A program made the position numbers and the translations under genes. The notes below the pieces were generated by a model. The model had not been told where the DNA came from. It ran no database searches and was given only the letters and a program-made list of their open reading frames with translations. A DNA stretch of 5,931 nucleotides from Desulfosporosinus sp. (GTDB lineage: Bacteria > Bacillota > Desulfitobacteriia > Desulfitobacteriales > Desulfitobacteriaceae): positions 1 to 5,931 of the forward strand of contig PKWS01000033.1 in the NCBI GenBank assembly GCA_003132105.1, written 5' to 3'. Of this stretch, positions 1 through 5,599 are shown in pieces. Positions within the stretch are counted from its first letter, which is position 1. Every line of letters starts with the position of its first letter.

Positions 1-94
1 GCGCCAGCCAAGTTTTCTTTACGCTGTGGGTTATTTACTTGGAATATTCATACCTTCTAGGATACAAGCATAGCTATCAACAGAGTTATAATCT

Positions 95-102
95 GGAGGT
101 GG
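95..102 (+). promoter_or_regulatory. Ribosome binding site that fixes a TTG start
   Basis: GGAGGTGG lies about 8 nt before the TTG at 109. It is the only strong Shine-Dalgarno sequence at the head of this reading frame, and it decides the non-ATG start of the unknown 301-residue protein. Confidence 0.75.
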
Positions 103-108
103 CTAACC

Positions 109-1014
109 TTGGAAGCATATTTTCATAGTGATCCTCGAATAGAAGAGTGGATAGATCAAATCACAGAAAAAATATTTACAGTGTGTCTATTAACTGGGGT
201 TGATTCAGAGGTAGAGTTTCAAAAGGGTTGTCAACTAGTCACGAAAGTTACGCATTTATTACAAGGGATTTCAATATTTCCATCAGAATATTTAGAAGAT
301 GGACTTAAACAACTCCTCGAGCAACAACTGCCTGACTCAAGGGTCATTAATAACTTTTCAACATTCCAAGTTACAATGAACAAAATGATACATGAAGGCA
401 TGACGAGGGCGATTGATACCCAAACCAATGAGGACTTAAAAACCATAATTTCTTCTAAAAATATAACTCCTGAGACTACAAAAGAAGATGCAAGAGAAAA
501 TATAGGACGATCTGTGAATGCATTAAATGATGAGTTCGTTAATGAGCAGGTAATTACTGTTCTTGCATCAGTCAATAGCTCGACCACAAACCTCTGGGAA
601 GCCAAAGTTGAGTTACAAGCCCTTGAATTAGTTGAACCTCTGGCTATCACAAACGATAGTTCCTCAGTGATTACTTCATCTTTAGTTCCATCAATTACAA
701 CAAAGCCCTATGGAATTATACGTAAGAAGCAAGTCCCAGAGCAGGCAGATCATCTTAAAAACGTTCTAAGCAACATCTTTCCAAACGTCTCTGTCTGTTG
801 GAGTCTGAACTTAATGGGTCAAACATTTCTGGCACAAGTGGAGGATATCCTAATTTGTCTACATAATCCCGAGCAGTCTTGTCACGTGGAAAACCTTAAT
901 AAGGAAGGCTGGAAGGTCTACGTGTGTAGTTCTAGCGACCTTATGTTTCCTCGCAGATTAGAGAGAGGAATCAGAGAAATCCAGCGTTCAAGAAATCATT
1001 ACAAGAAAGGGTAA
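109..1014 (+). CDS. Hypothetical protein of unknown function, 301 aa
   Basis: I do not recognise this protein. The TTG start is chosen because a strong ribosome binding site, GGAGGTGG, lies at 95-102 with ideal spacing, and no ATG nearby competes. No signal peptide or membrane segment is visible, so it is probably cytoplasmic. Residues 1-150 look mainly helical and polar. Residues 150-210 are rich in Ser/Thr and probably a linker. Residues 212-293 look like a compact alpha/beta domain: a helix starting near EQADHLKNVL, strands around 226-252 (including FLAQVEDILIC), a strand WKVYVCSSSDL (268-278) and a closing basic helix PRRLERGIREIQR (281-293). That order is loosely reminiscent of degenerate PD-(D/E)XK nuclease-like folds, but I see no convincing catalytic set, so this is only speculation. 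Codon usage resembles the neighbours. It lies 108 bp upstream of degS on the same strand; co-expression is possible, but a separate promoter precedes degS. Confidence 0.8.
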   Translation: MEAYFHSDPRIEEWIDQITEKIFTVCLLTGVDSEVEFQKGCQLVTKVTHLLQGISIFPSEYLEDGLKQLLEQQLPDSRVINNFSTFQVTMNKMIHEGMTRAIDTQTNEDLKTIISSKNITPETTKEDARENIGRSVNALNDEFVNEQVITVLASVNSSTTNLWEAKVELQALELVEPLAITNDSSSVITSSLVPSITTKPYGIIRKKQVPEQADHLKNVLSNIFPNVSVCWSLNLMGQTFLAQVEDILICLHNPEQSCHVENLNKEGWKVYVCSSSDLMFPRRLERGIREIQRSRNHYKKG

Positions 1015-1040
1015 TATTTAGTTATTTTTCTACATTCTTA

Positions 1041-1069
1041 GTAGGAAATATTAATTCTTTGTCGAATTA
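1041..1069 (+). promoter_or_regulatory. Sigma-H-type promoter upstream of degS
   Basis: The -35-like element GTAGGAAAT (1041-1049) and the -10-like element GTCGAATTA (1061-1069) are separated by 11 bp. They fit the Bacillus sigma-H consensus as I recall it (RnAGGAwWW, 11-12 bp, RnnGAATww) at every specified position, in the same arrangement as the spoVG promoter. Transcription would start near 1076 and give a leader of about 45 nt before the degS start. No comparably good sigma-A promoter was found in the 1015-1122 gap. The match is seen directly; use by sigma-H is inferred. Confidence 0.55.
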
Positions 1070-1122
1070 CACAGAGAGGGGAAAATTGGAATTTAACCAA
1101 GATATCGAAATGAGGAATAATT

Positions 1123-2265
1123 GTGTCGGACCAGTTAGGCAAAATCATGAAAACCACCTTGACTGCGATCGAATTAAGTAAAGAAGAAATCTTTGTTATT
1201 GTAGAAACATCCCGAACTGAGACGCTCAGGCTGACGATTGAACTCTCTCAGCTTAAATCAGATATTGCGGAGATTATTTTACAAGTCAATGATCAAGAAA
1301 AGGTCGATCGACGAATGCGTCAGAGACTTATGGAAGTAAATCGAGCGCATCAAAAACACACCCAAGAAGAGATGTTCGAAACTTATTCACAAGCAAAAGA
1401 TGCTCAAGTTAATCTACAACTCTTGCAAGCCAAAGAAATTCAATTAAGAAAATGGCGAGATGATCTTGAACGATCCCTGCGCCAGATGCAAGCGACGGTT
1501 GATCGAGCCCAAAGTCTGATGACTCAGGTTAGTATAGCAATTAGCTTATTGCAGGGCGGGATTGCGGATTCGCTAAAAGCCCAGAACCACGATCAAAAAA
1601 TAGAAATGGGTTTGCGAGTTATTAGAGCACAAGAGGAAGAACGAAGACGAGTAGCAAGGGAAATACATGACGGCCCGGCTCAAACACTTGCCAACATCGT
1701 CTTACGCTTGGAAATTGCAGAAAAGTTACTCGAATTTGATCCTACTCGTGTTAAAGCCGAACTCCTCGACCTTAAAAATCTCGTACGGTCGAATCTACAA
1801 GATATTCGAAGGATTATATTTGATCTTCGCCCTATGGCTTTGGATGATTTGGGAATTGTGCCTGCCATTTCTAAATATTTAGATAACTTTCAAGAGAACT
1901 ATGGAATTAAATGTGAGTTTCTGATTGAAGGTCGAGAAAAAAGGCTCTTTCCTGCATTAGAGGTAGCTCTTTTTCGTTTAGTCCAAGAGGGAATGACCAA
2001 TGTTGCAAAACATGCGCACTCAGCAAAAGTGGACATTTTGTTGATCTACCAAGAAGATTGGACAATTGCCCGTATCCAAGATTATGGTAAAGGTTTTGAA
2101 GTGAGCTTTGCTTTGACCACTCCAGGGGAACATTTTGGACTCATAGGAATGCGTGAACGAGTAGAAATGTTCTCCGGACATTTTTCTATACAATCAACAT
2201 TAGGGAAGGGGACTACGATTGAACTGTCAATTCCATCAGGACATGAGGGAGGAACGACAACATGA
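1123..2265 (+). CDS. degS: DegS-type cytoplasmic sensor histidine kinase
   Basis: This kinase autophosphorylates on a histidine and passes the phosphate to the response regulator encoded next to it. At 380 residues it is close to Bacillus DegS (about 385). Residues about 10-150 form the long charged coiled-coil DegS sensor domain. No transmembrane segment is visible, so sensing is intracellular. The HisKA_3 dimerisation/phosphoacceptor domain follows, with REIHDGPAQTLAN and the phosphorylated histidine at H182, ending in the conserved FDLRPMALDDLG (233-244). The HATPase domain covers about 275-370: N-box QEGMTNVAKHA (288-298, N293), G1 box DYGKGF (320-325) and G2 box GLIGMRERVE (339-348). All catalytic motifs are intact. 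The GTG start at 1123 is supported by GAGGA at 1112-1116. The stop overlaps the degU start (ATGA), indicating translational coupling. DegS is favoured over VraS/LiaS-type kinases because of the soluble coiled-coil N-terminus. A sigma-H-like promoter lies just upstream. Confidence 0.9.
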   Translation: MSDQLGKIMKTTLTAIELSKEEIFVIVETSRTETLRLTIELSQLKSDIAEIILQVNDQEKVDRRMRQRLMEVNRAHQKHTQEEMFETYSQAKDAQVNLQLLQAKEIQLRKWRDDLERSLRQMQATVDRAQSLMTQVSIAISLLQGGIADSLKAQNHDQKIEMGLRVIRAQEEERRRVAREIHDGPAQTLANIVLRLEIAEKLLEFDPTRVKAELLDLKNLVRSNLQDIRRIIFDLRPMALDDLGIVPAISKYLDNFQENYGIKCEFLIEGREKRLFPALEVALFRLVQEGMTNVAKHAHSAKVDILLIYQEDWTIARIQDYGKGFEVSFALTTPGEHFGLIGMRERVEMFSGHFSIQSTLGKGTTIELSIPSGHEGGTTT

Positions 2266-2900
2266 TCCGAATCGTGATTGCCGATGACCACCCACTGTTA
2301 AGAGAAGGACTCCGCCGAATTTTAGAATTTGAAGATGGAATTGAAGTTGTTGGAGAAGTTGGAGACGGACAAGGTGCCATTAACGCCGCACGGAGCATGA
2401 AGTTCGATATATTATTAATGGATCTTAATATGCCTGGGGTAAATGGCTTAGAAGCTGGCCGCGTCATACGGCGTGAATGCCCCGAAATAGGTATTCTAGT
2501 GTTAACGGTTGATGATTCTGATGAAAAGGTCTTCCAGGTCCTTGAAATTGGAGTGGCAGGCTATTTGCTCAAGGATGTTGACTCGAAAACATTGATCGAA
2601 TCCATTCACAAGGTGTATGCTGGTGAACCAATCTTATCACCTAGCGTCACTGGAAAATTGCTGTACCAATTGACACATCCAAGCCCTTTGAAAAATACTT
2701 GTGGATTAAGTGATCGTGAAATGGAAATCCTCAATTATGTCGTGAGGGGGTCTTCCAATAGGGAGATCGGAACTGCCTTATTTATTAGTGAAAAGACTGT
2801 CAAAAATCATCTATCAAGTATTTATCGTAAATTAGCCGTTGAGGACCGCACACAAGCAGCTCTCAAAGCGGTTAAACTGAAATTTATTAATCTTGATTAA
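2262..2900 (+). CDS. degU: DegU-type response regulator, NarL/LuxR family
   Basis: This DNA-binding transcription factor is phosphorylated by the kinase encoded immediately upstream. The receiver domain spans residues 1-118: acidic pocket D8-D9, phosphoacceptor D54 in LLMDLNMPG, the conserved threonine T82 in VLTVDD and lysine K104 in YLLKD. A short linker leads to a LuxR-type helix-turn-helix at about 148-205, with LSDREMEIL, SNREIG and SEKTVKNHLSSIYRKL. The 212-residue length is slightly under Bacillus DegU (229), with a compact linker. The start overlaps the degS stop by 4 nt, and GGAGG at 2248-2252 precedes it. No strong terminator follows. In Bacillus, DegU controls motility, competence, exoenzymes and biofilm in a phosphorylation-graded way. 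Whether that regulon applies here cannot be read from the window, because no flagellar or competence genes adjoin it. The NarL-family assignment is firm; the name degU rests on its DegS partner. Confidence 0.88.
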   Translation: MIRIVIADDHPLLREGLRRILEFEDGIEVVGEVGDGQGAINAARSMKFDILLMDLNMPGVNGLEAGRVIRRECPEIGILVLTVDDSDEKVFQVLEIGVAGYLLKDVDSKTLIESIHKVYAGEPILSPSVTGKLLYQLTHPSPLKNTCGLSDREMEILNYVVRGSSNREIGTALFISEKTVKNHLSSIYRKLAVEDRTQAALKAVKLKFINLD

Positions 2901-2930
2901 GATGCTATTATAGAGGGTTCACAGTGATTG

Positions 2931-2959
2931 TTGCTAATCATTAATTAAACGGGTAAAAT
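2931..2959 (+). promoter_or_regulatory. Sigma-A-type promoter for the beta-CASP nuclease gene
   Basis: A -35-like TTGCTA (2931-2936) and a -10-like TAAAAT (2954-2959) are separated by exactly 17 bp. The -10 matches TATAAT at five of six positions and the -35 matches TTGACA at four. Initiation would be near 2966, leaving a leader of roughly 65 nt before the ATG at 3032. The 2901-3031 gap holds no other clear signal, so the nuclease gene probably has its own promoter, although readthrough from degSU is not excluded. Confidence 0.45.
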
Positions 2960-3018
2960 AATAACTATGTAAGTATTGGCAAAGTGAATGGATTGTAAGC
3001 TATTCAGACGCTATTTTT

Positions 3019-3023
3019 GGAGG
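3019..3023 (+). promoter_or_regulatory. Ribosome binding site deciding the nuclease start
   Basis: GGAGG sits 8 nt before the ATG at 3032. An in-frame TTG at 3017 overlaps this Shine-Dalgarno sequence, so it cannot be served by it. The family's characteristic N-terminus, MKISFFGAAQ, begins at the ATG. Confidence 0.8.
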
Positions 3024-3031
3024 ATTATTTG

Positions 3032-4774
3032 ATGAAAATTAGCTTTTTCGGAGCGGCACAAGTTGTCACTGGATCATCGTTTCTTGTGGAATCAGGCGAA
3101 TCTCGTATTTTAATAGATTGCGGAATGTTTCAGGGATCCAAAGCGCTGAAAGAACTAAATTACAGCAAGTTCCCTTATAATCCAGCAAGTATTGACGCCG
3201 TTATTTTAACCCATGCTCATATAGACCACTCAGGAATGCTGCCAAAATTGATTAAGGCTGGGTTCAAAGGCACTATCTGGGCTACAGCTGAAACGACTAA
3301 ATTATGCTCAATAATGCTTCCTGATAGTGGTCATATTCAAGAAATGGAAGTGGAGCGTAAAAACCGAAAGCGGGCAAGATCCGGACTTCAGCCTTTAGTT
3401 CCGATTTATACTGTCCAAGATGCTCTCGATACCCTTCCACACTTACATGCAACGCCCTATAATCAAATAGTCGATCTCGTTCCGACTGTTTCTTTCCAAC
3501 TCTACGACGCTGGCCACATTTTAGGATCGTCACATGTTGTGCTCTACGTCAAAGAACCAGACTTAAGTAAAACCATCGTGTTTTCCGGTGATATAGGCAA
3601 TGCTCAACAACCCTATCTTGAAGATCCAAGTATCTTAAGTGAAGCTGACATTGTCGTTATGGAAACTACCTATGGAAATCGTCTTCATGTCAATGAAAAC
3701 CCAGATATGCTAAAAATAGATCGCTCTGAACAGCTTGCAGAAACGATTCGTACAACTTATGAAGCTGGAGGGAATTTAATCATCCCTGCCTTTGCAATTG
3801 AACGGACGCAAGATCTTCTTTATTATCTCTTAAAATTACAAAAGGAACATCGCATCCCTACTTTGCCAGTTTATATTGACAGCCCCTTAGCTATCGCAGC
3901 GACGAAAATATTCCAAGAAAACATCGAACATTTTGATTCAGAGACTCGTGAACTGATTAATCAGGGCAGTAGTCCTCTGAACATGCCCAACGTTCATTTC
4001 AGTCTAACTGCTGCGGATTCAATGGCGCTTAATGAGATTGAAGGCGGTTCGATCATAATTGCCGCTAGCGGCATGGCTGATGCCGGGCGAATAAAACATC
4101 ACCTTAAACACAACCTGTGGCGGGAGAAGGCAACCGTACTTTTTGTAGGATATCAGGCACAAGGCACACTCGGCCGCATTCTTTCTGATGGTGTCAAGAC
4201 TGTAACTATACACGGAGAGAAGGTTGCAGTTAAAGCTCGCATCAGTCACATGGACAGCTTATCAGCTCACGCTGATCAAGCCGCTTTGCTTAATTGGCTC
4301 TCTCTCATAGGAAAAAAGGCGGAGCAACTAATTCTTGTTCATGGTGAATTGGAAGCTCAAATCATTTTTTCCAATAAAATTGAAGAAACATTTGGCAAAA
4401 CATCTATTATCCCTCAACTTGGGGAGATTATTGAATTCCTACCCGATCAAATCGTGAGGCATTCTCCAGACAAAGAATGGTTATCACAGGATGCTTCTAT
4501 CAATCCTAGTGAAGAGAAGGAGCACCTTTCCTCCGAGAAACGGGTGATCACAGCAACATATCAACCGCTCAAACGTACACTCAAACGATCTAAAATGTCC
4601 GAATCACACCAATCTCGGGCTCAAGTTAATAGAGCTTATGTCCGACTGCGCCACCATCTCAATCAGCTGATTAATGAAGGGCAACGGACACATAATTTTG
4701 ATAGGGTCGTGAATCTTCTAGACAGTATGACACTCTTGCTTGAAGAACAAGAACGAGGAACGCAGCCTAAGTAG
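3032..4774 (+). CDS. Metallo-beta-lactamase/beta-CASP RNA-processing nuclease, 580 aa
   Basis: A zinc-dependent ribonuclease of the CPSF73-like beta-CASP group is predicted, acting on RNA in the cytoplasm. Residues 1-190 form the metallo-beta-lactamase core: motif 1 D29 (LIDCG), motif 2 HAHIDH (61-66), motif 3 H162 in AGHILGSSH and motif 4 D187 in FSGDIG. The beta-CASP domain (about 200-395) carries motif A E211 in METTYG, a likely motif B H356 or H357 after ASGMADAGRIK, and FVGYQAQGTLGR (371-382). The RNA-specificity (RMMBL) part follows, with motif C H413 in SAHAD and LVHGE (435-439). All metal ligands appear present. Residues about 475-580 form a C-terminal extension: a basic, polar linker followed by predicted helices, which may aid RNA or partner binding. 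The ATG at 3032 is preferred over an upstream in-frame TTG. The gene converges on the HD-domain gene. It is not RNase J, which has different motif spacing, and I give no symbol because many paralogues exist. Confidence 0.9.
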   Translation: MKISFFGAAQVVTGSSFLVESGESRILIDCGMFQGSKALKELNYSKFPYNPASIDAVILTHAHIDHSGMLPKLIKAGFKGTIWATAETTKLCSIMLPDSGHIQEMEVERKNRKRARSGLQPLVPIYTVQDALDTLPHLHATPYNQIVDLVPTVSFQLYDAGHILGSSHVVLYVKEPDLSKTIVFSGDIGNAQQPYLEDPSILSEADIVVMETTYGNRLHVNENPDMLKIDRSEQLAETIRTTYEAGGNLIIPAFAIERTQDLLYYLLKLQKEHRIPTLPVYIDSPLAIAATKIFQENIEHFDSETRELINQGSSPLNMPNVHFSLTAADSMALNEIEGGSIIIAASGMADAGRIKHHLKHNLWREKATVLFVGYQAQGTLGRILSDGVKTVTIHGEKVAVKARISHMDSLSAHADQAALLNWLSLIGKKAEQLILVHGELEAQIIFSNKIEETFGKTSIIPQLGEIIEFLPDQIVRHSPDKEWLSQDASINPSEEKEHLSSEKRVITATYQPLKRTLKRSKMSESHQSRAQVNRAYVRLRHHLNQLINEGQRTHNFDRVVNLLDSMTLLLEEQERGTQPK

Positions 4775-4786
4775 TAAAATACTTAA

Positions 4787-5377
4787 TTAAAGCCAAGCAA
4801 ATTCTGCAGTTTGGCGTTTTATCCCGGCCAAGAAACGAAACGTTTCTTCACGTCGCTTTAACGCCAGACGTTTTCCAGCTTTGGTAGATACTTTGCGCGG
4901 AAGGGCATCAGCAAAAAGACGAGCTCTATCTATTGCATTTTCAGGTGTTAAAATCAATTCATCTTGTCCGACCAAACTAAATAAACGCATTAAGCCTATG
5001 TTTCCTAAATTATCCAATATGTCTGAATCGCGTAAATAGACAGCCTCATCACACCGTCCTGGTTCGGAGTAATACATGTGGTTTTCTACAGCATCTAAAA
5101 CCATCGGCAATTTGATGGGAGAAAACATCATTTGTTGTAGGATGTTTGATGTAACTCCCTTTGAACGCAATGCGTGGTCAATGTTTTTGAGCGCATAGAT
5201 AGGGTATTTTCCTGTGTCGTGCAGCATTGCTGCAGTATAAAGAACTTCATCATCTAGAGTTAAGCCAGTAGAGAGTTCTTTTGCCAGATGATAGACCCTA
5301 AAACAATGGTTAATACCCCAAGCAGGGTGAGCACCAGATTTATCAACGATATCTATAAGTTCTTGCCGAAAGTCCAT
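4787..5377 (-). CDS. HD-domain metal-dependent phosphohydrolase, 196 aa
   Basis: This is a small, single-domain HD-superfamily hydrolase, predicted to hold a divalent metal and cleave a phosphate ester or nucleotide; the substrate cannot be read from the sequence. HD-type ligands visible: H24 in GINHCFRV, H53-D54 in AAMLHDTGKYP, and D119 in YLRDSDILDNLG. H67 and H100 are further histidines in positions where some HD enzymes bind a second metal. The C-terminal part (about 145-190) is basic and helical. There is no GGDEF, PAS or membrane segment, so it is probably soluble and not part of a sensor fusion. The ATG at 5375-5377 is preceded on the same strand by AAGGAGG (5385-5391) at 7-nt spacing, a very strong site. 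A sigma-A-like promoter and a perfect inverted repeat lie upstream. It is transcribed divergently from the DnaD-like gene and convergently with the beta-CASP nuclease. Confidence 0.85.
   Translation of the reverse strand: MDFRQELIDIVDKSGAHPAWGINHCFRVYHLAKELSTGLTLDDEVLYTAAMLHDTGKYPIYALKNIDHALRSKGVTSNILQQMMFSPIKLPMVLDAVENHMYYSEPGRCDEAVYLRDSDILDNLGNIGLMRLFSLVGQDELILTPENAIDRARLFADALPRKVSTKAGKRLALKRREETFRFLAGIKRQTAEFAWL
4792..4820. terminator. Hairpin terminator shared by two convergent genes
   Basis: On the + strand GCCAAGC (4792-4798) pairs with GTTTGGC (4809-4815) around a 10-nt loop, with one G-U pair, and is followed by TTTT (4817-4820). It begins 17 nt after the nuclease stop. Read on the - strand, five base pairs remain, one position becomes a mismatch, and the hairpin is followed by the T-rich TTTAATTAAG. 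The structure overlaps the last codons of the HD-domain gene. The stem is modest, and it is called from pairing and position only. Confidence 0.42.
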
Positions 5378-5426
5378 ATTTTGTCCTCCTTAGTTCATTT
5401 GGAAACTATATACTCCAAAAGACTCT

Positions 5427-5453
5427 TGTTCTCCTGCCATAATATGGAGAACA
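5427..5453. repeat. Perfect 8-bp inverted repeat, possible operator
   Basis: TGTTCTCC (5427-5434) and GGAGAACA (5446-5453) are exact reverse complements separated by 11 bp, so the half-sites are 19 bp centre to centre, roughly two helical turns. The dyad lies at about +4 to +30 relative to the predicted HD-gene start point, a typical repressor position. It could instead fold as a hairpin at the 5' end of the HD mRNA. No T-run follows on either strand, so it is not a simple terminator. Similar single half-sites occur at 5549-5556 and 5576-5583. Confidence 0.5.
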
Positions 5454-5463
5454 TATCGACCTA

Positions 5464-5492
5464 TTTATATTATTTCATGTTTTATTAAGCAA
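5464..5492 (-). promoter_or_regulatory. Sigma-A-type promoter for the HD-domain gene
   Basis: Read on the - strand, TTGCTT (5492-5487) and TATAAA (5469-5464) are separated by 17 bp. The -10 matches the consensus at five of six positions; the -35 keeps only the TTG core. Initiation near 5457 gives a leader of about 80 nt that begins just before the inverted repeat at 5427-5453. Confidence 0.45.
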
Positions 5493-5511
5493 TTTGTGAC
5501 CAAAATATTCT

Positions 5512-5538
5512 TTGTTACCATTTTTTCGGGAGGATAAT
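5512..5538 (+). promoter_or_regulatory. Weak candidate promoter for the DnaD-like gene
   Basis: TTGTTA (5512-5517) and GATAAT (5533-5538) resemble sigma-A elements, but the 15-bp spacer is short. An alternative sigma-H-like reading is GGAGGATAA (5529-5537), 11 bp, then AGAGAACAC (5549-5557), which has C instead of T in the GAAT core. Neither is strong; they are the best candidates in the region. Confidence 0.25.
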
Positions 5539-5599
5539 AAATAAAAAAAGAGAACACTTTAAGTAATTTCTTGGTGGGGAACATAGGGAGTGAGCATCA

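Larger units (their letters stand above)
5378..5599. other. Divergent intergenic region between HD and DnaD-like genes
   Basis: These 222 bp are AT-rich and hold the upstream signals of both flanking genes: the HD-gene ribosome binding site and promoter, the 8-bp inverted repeat, two further GRGAACA-type half-sites near the DnaD-like gene, and GGGAG (5586-5590) as that gene's ribosome binding site. A GGGAGG at 5528-5533 looks like a Shine-Dalgarno sequence but has no start codon at a usable distance. No RNA gene or riboswitch was recognised. Confidence 0.6.

Noticed and set aside
39..68. TTGGAA (39-44) with TACAAG (63-68) as a promoter for the first gene
   Set aside because: The 18-bp spacer and four of six matches in each element are too weak to call among AT-rich sequence.
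87..92. Perfect TATAAT upstream of the 301-residue protein
   Set aside because: It lies only 2 nt before the ribosome binding site, so transcription would start within or after that site, and no -35 is found at the right distance.
231..650. 139-codon open frame on the - strand inside the unknown protein gene
   Set aside because: It is fully antisense to a frame with a good ribosome site, its product shows no recognisable motif, and no ribosome binding site was identified for it. It is treated as a shadow frame.
1027..1048. TTTCTAC/GTAGGAAA hairpin after the first gene
   Set aside because: It is short, bulged and AT-rich with no T-run after it. The right arm is better explained as the sigma-H -35 element.
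1086..1181. 31-codon TTG-started frame overlapping the start of degS, preceded by AGAGGGG
   Set aside because: Spacing from the ribosome site is short, the predicted sigma-H start point falls inside that site, and the frame runs out of phase into degS. Probably chance.
2923..2942. AT-rich dyad (AGTGATT ... AATCATT) after degU
   Set aside because: The stem is weak, contains a G-T pair and lacks a T-tract; it also overlaps the better promoter match, so it is not called a terminator.
3017..3031. TTG at 3017 as the start of the nuclease, adding five residues
   Set aside because: The codon overlaps the Shine-Dalgarno sequence that serves the ATG at 3032, and the family N-terminus starts at that ATG.
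4830..4848. Perfect 8-bp inverted repeat AAGAAACG-AAA-CGTTTCTT within the HD gene
   Set aside because: It lies inside conserved-length coding sequence, is AT-rich and has no T-run after it; a better terminator candidate lies closer to the nuclease stop.
5288..5488. 66-codon + strand frame overlapping the HD gene start
   Set aside because: It is antisense to the HD-gene start and its promoter, has no recognisable motif and no convincing ribosome site.
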